NCBI RefSeq assembly: GCF_050003625.1
Contig: NC_134398.1
Location: 79,640,003-79,704,002 of the forward strand
Length of the DNA: 64,000 nucleotides
Source: Haematobia irritans
Lineage: Eukaryota > Arthropoda > Insecta > Diptera > Muscidae
Direction of reading: 5' to 3'
Part shown: piece after piece, positions 47,116 through 59,177 of the stretch
Position numbering within the stretch: the first letter of the stretch is position 1
Layout of the letters: each line of letters starts with the position of its first letter
Made by a program: the position numbers and the translations under genes
The notes under the pieces: model-generated
Database searches by the model: none
Told to the model about the DNA's origin: nothing
Seen by the model: only the letters and a program-made list of their open reading frames with translations

Positions 47116-48659
47116 AAAAATGAAATTAAGTTAATTAAAATGGTGTTAAATGCTACTAAAAACTGTTCACGCCTAAATAAATTTATGTTTATATTATAAA
47201 ATTATTTATGTATGTTTATAATCGACTCCACGTTCTTCTTTTGTTAGAGTTTTTATACCCTCCACCATAGGATGGGGGTATATTAACTTTGTCATTCCGT
47301 TTGTAACACATCGAAATATTGCTCTAAGACCCCATAAAGTATATATATTCTGGGTCGTGGTGAAATTCTGAGTCGATCTAAGCATGTCCGTCCGTCCGTC
47401 CGTCTGTCCGTCTGTCCGTCCGTCTGTGGAAATCACGCTAACTTCCGAACGAAACAAGCTATCGACTTGAAACTTGGCACAAGTAGTTGTTATTGATGTA
47501 GGTCGGATGGTATTGAAAATGGGCCATATCGCACCACGTTTACGTATAGCCCCCATATAAACCGATCCCCAAATTTGGCTTGGGGAGCCTCCCGGAGCAG
47601 CAAAATTCATCCGATCCGGTTGAAATTTGGTACGTGGTCTTAGTATACGGTCTCTAACAACCATGCAAAAATTGGTTCATATCGGTCCATAATTATATAT
47701 AGCCCCCATATAAACCGATCCCCAGATTTGACCTCCGGAGCCTCTTGGAGGGGCAAAATTCATCCGATCCGATTGAAATTTGGTACCTGATGTTAGTATA
47801 TGGTCTCTAACAACCATGCAAAATTTGGTGCATATCGGTCCATAATTATATATAGCCCCCATATAAACCGATCCCCAGATTTGACCTCCGGAGACTTTTG
47901 CAGGGGCAAAATTCATCCGATCCGGTTGAAATTTGGTACCTGATGTTAGTATACGGCCTCTAACAACCATGCAAAAATTGGTCCATATCGGTCAATAATT
48001 ATATATAGCTCCCATATAAACCGATCCCCAGATTTGACCACCGGAGCCTCTTGGAGGAGCAAAATTCATCCGATCCGGTTGAAATTTAGTACGTGGTCTT
48101 AGTATACGGTTTTTAACAACCATGCAAAAATTGGTCCATATCGGTCCATAAATATATATAGCCCCCATATAAACCGATCCCCAGATTTGACCTCCGGAGC
48201 CTCTTGGAGGGGCAAAATTCATCCGATCCGGTTGAAATTTGGTACCTGATGTTAGTTTACGGCCTCTAATAACCATGCAAAAATTGGTCCATATCGGTCC
48301 ATAATTATATATAGCCCCCATATAAACCGATCCCCAGATTTGACCTCCGGAGCCTCTTGGAAGAGCAAAATTCATCCGATCCAGTTGAACTTTGGTACAT
48401 GGTGTTAGTATATGGTCTCTAACAAACATGCAAAAATTGGTCCATATCGGTCCATAATTATATATAGTTCCCATATAAACCGTCCCCAGATTTGACGTCC
48501 GGAACCTCTTGGAGGAGCAAAAGTCATCCGATACGGTTGAAATTTGGTACATTTTGTCAATATATGGCCTCTAACAGCCATGTAAAAATTGGTCCATATC
48601 GGTCTTTAGTTATATATAGCCGATGACTTATTACACAAAAATTGGTCCATATCGCCAAA

Positions 48660-49310
48660 AATAATCTACCAAAACTTTATTTCCATAGAAAATTTTGTCA
48701 AATTTTATTACTGTAGAAAGTTTTGTCAAAATTTCATTTCTATAGAAAGTTTTGTCAAAAGTTTATTTCTATACAAATGTTTGTCAAAATTTTATTTCCA
48801 TAGAAAATTTTGTCAAAATTTTATTTCTATAGAAAATTTTGTCAAATTTTATTACTATAGAAAATTTTGTTAAAATTTCATTTCTATAGAAAGTTTTGTC
48901 AAAAGTTTATTTATATAGAAATGTTTGTCAAAATTTTATTTCTATAGAAAATTTTTAAAAAATTTATTTCTGTAGAAAATTTTGTCAACATATTATTTCT
49001 ATACAAAGTTTTGTCAAAATTTCATTTCTATACAAAATTTTGTCAACATTTTATTTCTATAGAAATTTTTGTCAAAATTGTATTGCTATAGAAAATTTTG
49101 TCAACATTTTACTTCCATAGAAAATTTTGTCAACATTTTATTTCTATAGAAAATTTTGTCAAGTTTTTATTTCTATAGAAAATTTTGTCAAATTTTTATT
49201 TCTATAGAAAATTTTGTCAAAATTTTATTTCTATAGAAAATTTTGTCAATGTTTCATTTCTATAGAAAATTTTGTCAAAATTTTATTTCTATAGAAAATT
49301 TTGTCAAACT
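48660..49310. repeat. 29-bp minisatellite (locus 2)
   Basis: More than twenty imperfect units of 'aaaattttgtc' + 'aaaattttatttctatag', the largest of three loci in the window. Confidence 0.9.
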
Positions 49311-49344
49311 AGATTATATACGTATTTAATCGGCCTTTTTTTGT

Positions 49345-49751
49345 TTAATATATACCCCGTATCGGCTAACTTACAATTTAGAAGACAGTGTTAAAAAGTT
49401 TTACGATACCTTGCCATCGGCAAGTGTTATCGCAACCCAAGTAATTCGATTGTGGATGACAGCCTTTAGTAGAAGTTCCTACGCAATCCATGGTGGAGGG
49501 TACATAAGATTCGGCCTGGCCGAACTTACGGCCGTATATACTTGTTTTGTTTAATATATACCCCGTATCGGCTAACTTACAATTTAGAAGACAGTGTTAA
49601 AAAGTTTTACGATACCTTGCCATCGGCAAGTGTTATCGCAACCCAAGTAATTCGATAGTGGATGACAGCCTTTAGTAGAAGTTCCTACGCAATCCATGGT
49701 GGAGGGTACATAAGATTCGGCCTGGCCGAACTTACGGCCGTATATACTTGT
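49345..49751 (+). repeat. Tandem duplication of the family beta 3' end (206-bp period)
   Basis: Two adjacent copies of the last 206 bp (from 'tttaatatataccccgtatcgg' to 'atacttgtt') differ at about one base (gattgtgg / gatagtgg). Each keeps the hairpin and ACTTGT terminus. Confidence 0.9.
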
Positions 49752-49939
49752 TGAATTCCTTCCAAAATTTCAAACTTTTATACAAAAATTTTTTTTTACA
49801 AAATTGTTATTTTTGCAATAAAAAAATAATATTTTACCCAAAAGTTCAGTCCATTTCGTTAATATCAAGCACTGTTTCTGACTGTAAATCTTTAACAACC
49901 CACGTTTCGAAGTTTCATTATAAAAATTTAATCTATATA

Positions 49940-51304
49940 CAGTCGAAGCTCGGTTTAACGAATATCCCATTTAGCGAAAATCCAATTTAACGAACGTCCA
50001 AATTCCTAACATTGAGTATTCTAAATAACGAACGGTTGAACAAAATTTACGTTCGATTTAACGAAAACGCTTTTAATCTTAAGAAAATTGACAACTAAAA
50101 ACCAGCAATATTTCACGAACGTGAGAGTGGCTTAAGTCCTACGGAAATGTCCACAAAGTACGGCATTCCCAAGATATTTAGATTCCATCAAATGTTTGGA
50201 AACACAAATTCAATGGCCGGATAACTAGGTAAATTTAGGTTAGATAGAGTGACAGCTTCGCTACGGAAAATTGATATACCCCAGAACCGGTACAGGACTA
50301 CTCCCTGATGTGAATGGACCAGTCCAAGACCTGGTCGAAACGTATGGACGGGACCGATCATTTTAACACGGGTTTGTCATTGACTGTGTACATTTACACT
50401 GTAGGACACGGCTTGAACTCATTCCAAAGGATATGACCTAGGAGAACTTAGTAGGACTAGACAGGTCCTCATTAACCAGTCTGGGACAAACCCTTATTTT
50501 GCGCATCCCAATTACACAAGGATGGAAAAAATTTGGAATATGCTGACCCATTGGTAAATGTCTAGATCCAATAAGATTTTAAAATCAATAGAGAATATAA
50601 ATCAATAAATTATATGCAAATCTAAAACCTGTGACAAACTGGAGCACTGGTACTAGTCCTGTGATAGGTGGTAATATGCACCAAATTTTCGTAGGATCGC
50701 CAGTTGGGCAGGTGGTGAATTTTTCTCTTATTAATGAGTGCTACCAGATTGTATATTTATCTCAATGACAAAGAACCTCCTTCTTATAGCTGAAGAGAAA
50801 CTATGAAATGCACAGGAATATCAGCATAATTACATAGAGGGATAAATTACCGCTGAAAAACTTTCTTGGTGTTCGGCCGAAACTGTAATCTAGCGTTGAG
50901 AGTACATCTATGCCGACAGGAGCAGCAGAGTAATAGTGTAATAATAGTTATGCCTGGCCGATCTTGAAACTGGGGACTGGAAACAAATCAGGGAATTCGT
51001 CTAAGAAGGTATTTTCATGGGTGTATACAGGCTCTCCTGAGACAGCGAATCTTGGATCCTCTTTTCAACCTAACCTAGATATGTATATCAAGCTCATCAG
51101 TTTTTAAGGATTATTTAAAGTAATATTTTTTAAATGCCTGCGTAGTTTAATTTTGCCACATGCTTCTGAATTTTTACTCATCTGGTAAAAAAACTACGAT
51201 TTTCAATAAAAGTTAACATTTAATATTCCCGTTCGATTTAACGAATATTTCTAAATAACGAAAGGGCCTGACAATATATCGTTCGTTAAACCGAGCTTCA
51301 ACTG
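49940..51304 (+). mobile_element. pogo-like (Tc1/mariner) element, degenerate (1.37 kb)
   Basis: Ends CAGTCGAAGCTCGGTTTAAC and inverted GTTAAACCGAGCTTCAACTG, with TA on both sides (49938-49939, 51305-51306) and extra subterminal 'cgatttaacgaa' motifs. Around 50112-50170 a short open stretch (ERESGLSPTEMSTKYGIPKI) looks like the N-terminal helix-turn-helix of pogo/CENP-B-type proteins. The rest of the transposase is replaced by other sequence including a diverged SINE. Confidence 0.75.
50690..50925 (-). mobile_element. Diverged SINE copy inside the pogo-like element
   Basis: Minus strand: 'cggccgaacaccaagaaag', 'tttttcagcggtaatttatcc', 'ataagaaggaggttctttgtcattgag' and 'gcactcattaataagaga' follow the SINE body. 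The head is destroyed. Confidence 0.65.
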
Positions 51305-53102
51305 TATATAAAATTCAATTTATGTTTGTTTATTTGTTTGTTTGATTGTTTGTTTGTATGTTCCGAGTTGGCTCCGAAACGGTTGAACCGATTTACTTGA
51401 AACTTTCAGAGATCGTAGGGGGCGTTCATGTGGTGAAAATAGGGTACCTCATTTTTTGACACCTGGTCGCGGAGGGGGACCTCCCCTTTGTCGGACTTTT
51501 TGAAAATTGGACCAAAGTTGACCGATTTGCTTGAAATTTTCATTGAAGGTTGGGGTTGGCATCTAGACAAAGATCCGCTACTTTATATTTCGATATTTGG
51601 TGGCGGAGGGAGACCTCCCCTTTGTTCGACTTTTTTTAAAGTACAGTGAAAAAACTAAAATTCTCTAAATTATCTGAGATTTACAGAGAACATGCGGTGC
51701 GGTTATGGAATTAATATGGGATACCTGATGATTTCATATGTGGACGGAGAGGGGGACCTCCCCCTTTTTTTTACGGAAAAAATAGGTGAGGTTATGAAAT
51801 TTATATCAGGTTCCTGATTTTTTAATAAAAATAAAAGGGCATAGGGAGACATCCGCTCCCTGTTCTCCGAAACAATTTAACTTTACCGAGTTACTTGAAA
51901 TTTACAGAGGACTGAGGAGAGGTTACGATTATTAATAGTTGATACCTGATTTTGTGATATTTGGACGGAAGAGAGGCCGCCCCTTTAGGCTTATAATTTG
52001 CTTGACATTTTCTGGGACGTTTACAAAAGATACGCTACATCACTTTTCGATATTTGGTCGGGGAGGAAGTCCTCCTCTAAAACTGCAAAAAAAAATTCTT
52101 AAGTTTTCTTGAAATTTACAAAGGAAGTGGGGGATAGTTATAAACGAAGAGGCAACCTTCCTTGCCCCACACTTGAAGGAAAGTTTCAAGAATTTTCAGG
52201 GAAATTAAGGGGTGCTATTCACCACGGTGTTTGTCGATATTGTATCGGGGAAAGTGACGTCCCTTTAAAACAATAGAGCAAAATTTAAACATCTCCGATC
52301 TACTTGAAATTTACAGGGAATGTGGGAGGAGGGATTAAATTTATATATGATTTCTCGATATCTGGTTGGGGAAGGGGAAAATTGAAATAAACTTTGTCGA
52401 TTTACTTCGATAGAATTTATAGGGACCATTGAGTAGTTGTGAAATGAATATAGGGTACGTGATAGTCCGATATCATGTCGGAGTAGAGCGAAGGTGGGGA
52501 GAGGGTTCCTTTTTTTCTTAAATTGAAAGTAGAGGGTTGTCCGTAAATGGGAACTCGGTACACAATTTTATGATTTTTGCACAGGCTTCTGCCAGACTTC
52601 TTTTTTAGTAAAGAACTTAAATTTACATGAAATTGGTAGCAACGCAAATGTTAATGTGGTAAAATTTTTTACTACTTTTGCTTTTTCCGATTTATTGGAT
52701 GGGAAACAGTAATTCTTTGTATGTTATTATAATATAATTATAATTAATTTTCAGATATGTTGAGGAGAAGGGTACCTTTCCTTGATAAACCACACTTATT
52801 TTCTTCTTCTTATTCAAAAGAAATATAGAAGATTGTCCAACTACTTGAATACAGAACATTATTTAAAAAATTCGGAGGAAAGGGAACACTCTCTCCCCGA
52901 ACCGTAAAAACGAACCGTTTTACATATGCATATCCGCCGTATTTGTACCTATAAACGAAAAAGCAAGTAGTCCGATTTGTTTGAAAGAATTCAAATGTTT
53001 TCGAAATTGTTTTCAACACGATGGATATGGTTGACTAAGTTAACGCAAAATGTTCCTACAAATACGCTTCGGAAGGCGCAGCGAAGCGGGCCGGGTTACG
53101 CT
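51305..53102 (+). mobile_element. Helitron-like element with CTAGT end (1.8 kb)
   Basis: Follows the pogo-like element directly. It begins with a TTTG-rich stretch (atgtttgtttatttg), then a degenerate array of roughly 110-130-bp units containing 'accgatttacttgaaatttaca' phrases and 'ggaggggacctcccc' palindromes (51400-52500). It ends with the stem-loop GCTTCG(10)CGAAGC, 'gggccgggttacg' and CTAGT at 53098-53102. A stem-loop near a CTRRT end is the Helitron 3' signature. The 5' end is not defined and no helicase is present. Confidence 0.55.
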
Positions 53103-53154
53103 AGTATAGTATAAATATAAATGTGTAAATAAAAAAACACAAAAATGGTGTTCG

Positions 53155-53226
53155 TTCGGAGCAGGGATTGAACCACAACCCTTTGCATGCAGGGCAGACA
53201 TGCTAACCACTGCTCCACGTGGCCAA
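53155..53226 (-). repeat. tRNA-like head, type A (copy 2)
   Basis: A box TGGAGCAGTGG, 'ccctgcatgcaaagg' arm, B box GGTTCAATCCC. Confidence 0.7.
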
Positions 53227-53337
53227 CAAATGTATGTTTCTGTTAAATACTGTATGTTTGCATGGGCTCGTGGGCGCTGCAAACTATGCTATATAAATGT
53301 AACTTATAACGATAATTGTCTGCTGGTGACTATAATA

Positions 53338-53408
53338 GCTACGTAGTGGATAGTGTGTTGGCTTACAAACTGTATGGTCCTCGGTTCGATTCCCCGTCCA
53401 GGCGAAAG
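53338..53408 (+). repeat. tRNA-like head, type B (copy 2)
   Basis: 'acgtagtggatagtgtgttgg' (A box shortened by a deletion), 'cttacaaactgtatgg', B box GGTTCGATTCC, 'gtccaggcgaaagg'. Confidence 0.7.
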
Positions 53409-53481
53409 GTAAAATTTAAGAAATTTATAAAAGTGAATAATTTCTTCAACATTATTTTGTATTACAGAAAAAGGTGATAAG

Positions 53482-53922
53482 TGTCCATGTTCCCAATCCA
53501 CTTCCAGGTGAATGTGAATCAATTCCACGATTTTCGTGTCCTACAATCCACTTTCACCGGAATTTTCGTGAAATCAATTCACTTGCAAAAGTCTTGGTGA
53601 AAGTTGAGTTATGCCCAAGAGTGGTGTTTTCCGGTTAAAAAAAGTACCCGCGTAAAAAATTTGAAATGTTTTATATTTAATACATGAGTTTTATTAAAAC
53701 TGCGTCATTTTTAATTTAAAAAAAATAATAATAAAGTATAATAAGTCTATTGATTCCACTTATTTTGATTTCCGACTTAGTGAATTTTTGGGTGATTTTT
53801 GCAACCCAGCTGGTTACAAAAAAGTTCAAAAAAGAGCGTGGAATTAAGAACACCAAATTTTCACGTTCGTGGATTTGACGTGAATGGTGGAAGTGGAATT
53901 GAAGTGGATATCGGAACATGGG
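53482..53922. mobile_element. MITE nested in twin-head copy 2 (about 440 bp)
   Basis: Ends TGTCCATGTTCCCAATCCAC and the inverted form (GTGGATATCGGAACATGG), with repeated 'ccacttcc' and 'ttccacga' motifs inside. The other twin-head copies lack it ('cagaaaaagatgccaagaac' at about 58878-58898, opposite strand). TSD uncertain. Confidence 0.6.
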
Positions 53923-54540
53923 TGAAGAACTAAAAAATTTCGTGGAAGTGAAAATTATGTGAGAGAATGAGGAAAATTCTTCCAAGCATATAATATTTTT
54001 GTGCTCAAAATGTTTCCAACAAATAGTATGTTCACATAAAACAAACACATTAATGTTTCGGCAGTATCCAATAATATATGTGCTTCCTGCAAAATATGTT
54101 TGGAAAATATGTTAGAGAAGCGAGTTTTTTGAGGGTGTAGTTACAGTTACACTGTACCAAAAATCTACCTTAAAAAGATTGGAAGTAATTAATCTTATAA
54201 CAACACCCACAATGAAGACTTTGTTGATTTAGATAACATCGTACTACACCCTAAAAAATCGCTTCTGTAACATATACTCCCAAACACATTTTGCTTCAGG
54301 CATATAATTTTTTGGGTATTGCCCAAACATTTATATATTTGATTTCTTCCAATATATAATATGTTTGAAAGCATAATGTTGTCTTCCAAAAAGCTATATG
54401 TTATTATGTGAACATATAATATATTTGGAAACATTTTGAACCCAAAAATATTATATGCTTAGAAGAATTTTCTCCCAAAGAAGATTGTGCTCAAAAATGT
54501 TTTTCTGCCTAATTGTATATTCCCTCACATTTTTCCACAC

Positions 54541-54587
54541 ACCACACAGTGTGTAAGCCAGCACACTATCCACTAGGCTACGTAGCT
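54541..54587 (-). repeat. tRNA-like head, type B (copy 3, 3' part deleted)
   Basis: 'tagcctagtggatagtgtgc' A-box half remains; the B box is lost. Confidence 0.6.
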
Positions 54588-54711
54588 GTTATGGTCATCA
54601 AGAGATAATTATCGTTATAAGTTATATTTATATAACATAGCTTGCGGCGCCCACGTGCCGATACAAACATAACATTGTTTAACAACATAACATTGTTAAA
54701 CATACATTTGT

Positions 54712-54786
54712 TGGCGACGTGGAGCAGTGGTTGGTACGTCCGCCTTGCATGCCAAGGGTCCTGGGTTCGATCCCTGCTTCGACCGA
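54712..54786 (+). repeat. tRNA-like head, type A (copy 3)
   Basis: A box TGGAGCAGTGG, arm 'cgccttgcatgccaaggg', B box GGTTCGATCCC; the best-preserved type A head. Confidence 0.75.
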
Positions 54787-55022
54787 CACCAATTTTTTTA
54801 TTTTTTAATTTTTTTACATATATTCCAGATACTTTCGGAATATCCCGAAAAAGTGTTCAACATTACATACTACTATATTAAATTTTTACTACGAAACTGT
54901 AAAGTGTGTCCTATAAAAGACTTAAAGTCAGAAAAGAACAGTGCTTGATATAAACGAAACGGTTCAAATCATATATTATTTTTTTATTGCAAAAATAAAA
55001 ATTTTGAAAAACTTGTTTTTGT

Positions 55023-55410
<388 letters not shown>

Positions 55411-55712
55411 ACAAGGTCGTGGGTTCGATTCCTGCTTCGACCGAATACCAAAAAGTTTTCAGCGGTGGATTATCCCACCTCAGTAATGCTGGTGACATTT
55501 CTGAGGGTTACAAAGCTTCTCTAAGTGGTTTCACTGCAATGTGGAACGCCGTTCGGACTCGGCTATAATAAGGAGGTCCCTTTGTCATTGAGCTTAACAT
55601 AGAATCGGGCAGCACTCAGTGATAAGAGAGAAGTTCACCAATGTGGTATCACAATGGACTGAATAGTCTAATTGAGCCTGATACATCGGGCTGCCACCTA
55701 ACCTAACCTAAC
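55411..55712 (+). mobile_element. SINE, 5'-truncated
   Basis: Starts within the head ('acaaggtcgtgggttcgatt') and is otherwise complete to CCTAACCTAACC. The A box is missing, replaced by the AT tract. Confidence 0.9.
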
Positions 55713-55842
55713 CATCCGTCAACTCCTCTTGGCCTACTTATTTATAAAGAGGAACTAAACTTTGTTTTTATAGATCTTACTGTTTAATTTTTCACTGTTT
55801 CCTAATGTTTTCATTTTACTGTCACAACTCTAAAAAAGAGTA

Positions 55843-56434
55843 CACTGAAAAAATATTGTCGTGATGCCAAAGATTTCATGTCCTTAAAATACGAATAAAA
55901 ATTTTGCTTAGCTTAGAAGACGCATTTCTCTAACATAAAGTTTTCTTCCATGTTCAAAAGTCGATGAACTTTTCAATGTAGTCGTGTTGTTTTTATAATT
56001 AAGTTATGGGTATCATAACATGAAAGAAAAAATTGTTGGACTAAGGTCAACTTGACCTTAATAATTCAGAAAAATTATTTAAAATTAATTAAATTTTCTT
56101 TAAATTAGTTGCATTTTGACTACAAAGCAAAAATCGTTAAAAAATATGACATGTTTTTCAACACTTTTTTTAAAGACGTTTTTTATTGAAACATAGCATA
56201 ATTTCTACTGGAAGTCTTGTTTTTAACGAACTTTTTATAGTATACGAAAAAAGCTGAAAAAGCGAAAAATTAAAATTTGCTTCATAGTGTCAAATACACA
56301 AAACCCACATTTAAAAGAGAATTGTGCCTTAAAAGTATCCTTACTTGAATTCTCCGCTTTATTGGCTCGGAATCAATACCAAAATTGTTAAAGTAGATAC
56401 ACAATCTTTCGAACCGGGCATGCTTTTTTCAGTG
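55843..56434. mobile_element. MITE with CACTGAAAAAA ends (592 bp, TA target)
   Basis: Left CACTGAAAAAATATTG, right inverted GCTTTTTTCAGTG, TA on both sides (55841-55842, 56435-56436). The empty site 'aaaagagtatagtgcc' lies at about 59755-59770 in twin-head copy 4. Confidence 0.82.
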
Positions 56435-57033
56435 TATACTGCCCTTTCGTTAGTTTTTATGAAGATCCCTTTAATTACCTTTGTTTGAATATTTTGACTT
56501 ACTCGTCCTACGTTCCGATTTGTTTTTATTTTCTCTTGGTTCCGAATGAATTTTCTCTCCGAATACTCATTTTAATATTTTTACTTAAGCATATACAATT
56601 TTTGGCGAAGTCTTATATCACAACATATATATGTTTACTCCAAATTTTTAAATTTATACTTGTTTATATTCACACATAGTATTTTTCTAATCTTTAATGA
56701 AATTTTCTGTGTGTATATATTTCTAAGCGCCAATTGGTTACTTTCATAATTTTACTTCCAGCATACACTTTATGTCCCTCTTTCTAAACACAGATATGTT
56801 TATAGTCCATTTCTAATTTAGTATATGTTTGCATCCATGCATATTATATTTACAAACATTTTATGTCCCAAACATAATATGTTCTAACATATTAACATAT
56901 ATGTCTCAAACATGTTATGCTAGTTTATGAACATTAATGCTTGCACTTAAAAATATTGTGTTTAAAAATTTGACTTCCAAACATATAATTTTTACACCCA
57001 AACATATGAAAAACAGTATTTTTCGTTCGTGTA

Positions 57034-57262
57034 CTTGTTTAAAATTGTCTATTTTAATTCACATATAAATACATTTTATTTCGCTATTTTTTCTGGCTAT
57101 GGTTGTTTTGATTTAGCTATTTCTGCTATATATTTTTTGGATATAAATAAAGAAATTTCAATTAGCTACTTTTACTGGTATTTTTTTTTTAATTTAGCTA
57201 TTTTCTGCTATAATTTTTTCTTGATCTAGCTATTTATGCATCTCAAGAATTGGTAACACTGC
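57034..57262. repeat. 'ttagctatttctgcta' short-unit repeat
   Basis: Four or five imperfect repeats of 'gatttagctatttctgctata' type, ending 'ggtaacactg', which resembles a hAT right end. No left end found. Confidence 0.4.
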
Positions 57263-57476
57263 AGGTGAGTACTAAGTTCGAGTTTAGCTGCTAAAATTAA
57301 AAATATATCACTAAGGAAAGTATAAAATTATACGTCTTCGTTACAAATTTAAATATAATAGCCCAAAGCAAGTTTTTTATAAAGATTATTTTATAATGGA
57401 TTATTAAAGAAAACTTGTAATGAAAATTGCGATTTTAGCCGCTAAACTCGAACTTAATATCCACCTTAATTACTAA
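57263..57476. mobile_element. Harbinger-type MITE, relative of 11137-11368
   Basis: AGGTGAGTACTAAGTTCGAG ... inverted CGAACTTAATATCCACCT. The body shares 'agcccaaagcaa' and 'tggattattaaagaaaa' with the 11.1-kb copy. TAA follows on the right only. Confidence 0.7.
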
Positions 57477-57854
57477 ATGCTAAACCCAGAAAAAGTGTCT
57501 TCGAAACTAAAGGAAAAAATGTTTATCAATTTAGTTTTGCCATTTTATTTCCATTAAGTTAAATTTTTGTGTGAAATAATAAAATTTACTTGTTTCAGTA
57601 AAAAACTCCTAAACTGAAAGCAGTTCGGATGGTTCATTATCTCGAATAAGACATGGAATATTACTAATACTGTTTTCTTCGCTGGGTATAAGAATTTACT
57701 ACTGAACAAGAAAATTTTATTCACTGATAACAAAGCATTCGCAAAAATAAACAAAATATGAACTAAAACCACGTTTCCTCAACTTAAAAAAAAATATTCA
57801 TATAATCTCATGTGTAGAAAATTTTATTTATGCATAGGTATGTATACAATATTT
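57477..57854. other. AT-rich spacer
   Basis: No feature supported. Confidence 0.3.
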
Positions 57855-58947
57855 AAACCCTTCACCACTACAGGGTGGTACAGGGTATAATAAGTTTGTG
57901 CATTTGTATGTAACGCCAAGAAGGAGTAATCATAGACCAACCTTTTAGTATACGGATCGCCTAAAATTAAATTCTGAGTCGATCTAGCGATGTCCGTCTG
58001 TCTGTCTGTCTGTTGATGTATTTTTGTGTGCAAAGTACAGCTCGCAGCTTTAGTCCGATTGTCCTAAAATTTGGTATAGGGTCGTGTTTCGGCTCAAAAA
58101 CGATCCCTATTGATTTTGGAAAAAATCGGTTCAGATTTAGATATAGCTGCCATATATATTTTTCACCGATCTGGTCATAATTCGCATGTATATCAACCGA
58201 TCTTCCTCAAATTCCATACATCCGAATATTTTATGAGTCTCGAAAAACTTGCAAAATATCAGCCAAATCGGTTCAGATTTAGATATAGCTCCCATATAGT
58301 AGAATTCGCATTGTAACTATGCGTGCCAAATTTGGTTGAAATCGGTTCAGATTTGGATATATCTCCCATATATAGCTTTCGCCCGATTTACACTCATATG
58401 ACCACAGAGGCCAATTTTTAACTCCGATTTAGTTGAAATTTTGCACAGGGAGTAGAATTAGCATTGTAGCTATGCGTGCCAAAGTTGGTTGACATCGGTT
58501 CAGATTTAGATATAGCTCCCATATATATGTTTTTCTGATTTCGACAAAAATGGTCACAATACCAACATTTTCCTCGCCACTGCTTAGTCGAAAAGTTGTA
58601 AAAATGACTCTAATTTTCCTAAACTTCTAATACATATATACACCCTCAAAAAACATCGCCTCTTTAACATATGTTCCAAACATATTTTGCAGGAAGCACA
58701 TATATTATTGGATACTGCCGAAACATTAACATATTTGTTTTATGTGAACATATTATATGTTTGGAAGCATTTTGAGCCCAAAAATATTATATGCTTGGAA
58801 GAATTTTTCCCAAAGACGATTGTGCTCATTTCCTCACATACTCGTTATTCTCACTTCCACGAAATATTTTAGTTCTTGGCATCTTTTTCTGTAATACAAA
58901 TAATGTTGAAGAAATTATTCACTTTTATAAATTATTTAAATTTTACC

Positions 58948-59023
58948 TTTCGCCTGCACGGAGAATCGAACCGAGGACCATACAGTTTGTAAGCCAACAC
59001 ACTATCCACTGGGCTACGTAGCT
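58948..59023 (-). repeat. tRNA-like head, type B (copy 4)
   Basis: A box TAGCCCAGTGG, 'gtgttggcttacaaa', B box GGTTCGATTCTCC, 'aggcgaaagg'; well preserved. Confidence 0.75.
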
Positions 59024-59136
59024 GTTATAGTCACCAGCAGATAAATATCGTTATAAGTTACATTTATATAGCATAGTTTGCAGCGCCCACGAGCCCATTC
59101 AAACATAATATTATTTAACAGAAACATACATTTGTT

Positions 59137-59177
59137 TGCCACGTGGAGCAGTTCAATCCCTGCTCCGACCGAACACC
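59137..59177 (+). repeat. tRNA-like head, type A (copy 4, internally deleted)
   Basis: 'cacgtggagcag' joins directly to 'ttcaatccctgctccgacc': about 34 bp between the A and B boxes are missing. Confidence 0.65.

Larger units (their letters stand above)
47255..49751 (+). mobile_element. DINE/Helentron-like family beta, copy 3, complete (2.5 kb)
   Basis: Starts ATACCCTCCACCATAGGATG, then GTCC microsatellite (47386-47430), about seven array units with 'atagcccccatataaaccga' (47545-48500), a 29-bp minisatellite (48660-49310) and a duplicated 3' end. It terminates with hairpin TTCGGCCTGGCCGAA and ATATACTTGT. Flanks are 'gttagagttttt' and 'tgaattccttcc'; the opposite strand of 59400-59425 reads 'gttagagtttttgaattcc' without it. 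So insertion was at a T/T step with at most one extra T. Confidence 0.85.
53103..54137 (-). mobile_element. Twin-tRNA-head composite element, copy 2 (end part)
   Basis: Minus strand from 54137: CACCCTCAAAAAACTCGC, TA beyond (54138-54139). Includes both heads and a nested MITE. Upstream parts of the same copy are recognisable at 49752-49939, 47116-47254 and 41985-42455, separated by the pogo-like/Helitron-like block, family beta copy 3 and family alpha copy 2. The far terminus was not found. Confidence 0.7.

Noticed and set aside
47206..48552. Frames with repeated GSVYMGAIYNYGP and GGQIWGS peptides, suggesting a repeat protein
   Set aside because: They arise from the family beta tandem array; the same peptide appears in every copy on one strand (29.5, 36.5, 47.2-48.5 kb) with stops between, and the DNA has microsatellites and hairpin ends instead of gene signals.
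48660..49310. CRISPR-like regular repeat
   Set aside because: The 29-bp units are contiguous with no unique spacers; an ordinary minisatellite in a eukaryotic genome.
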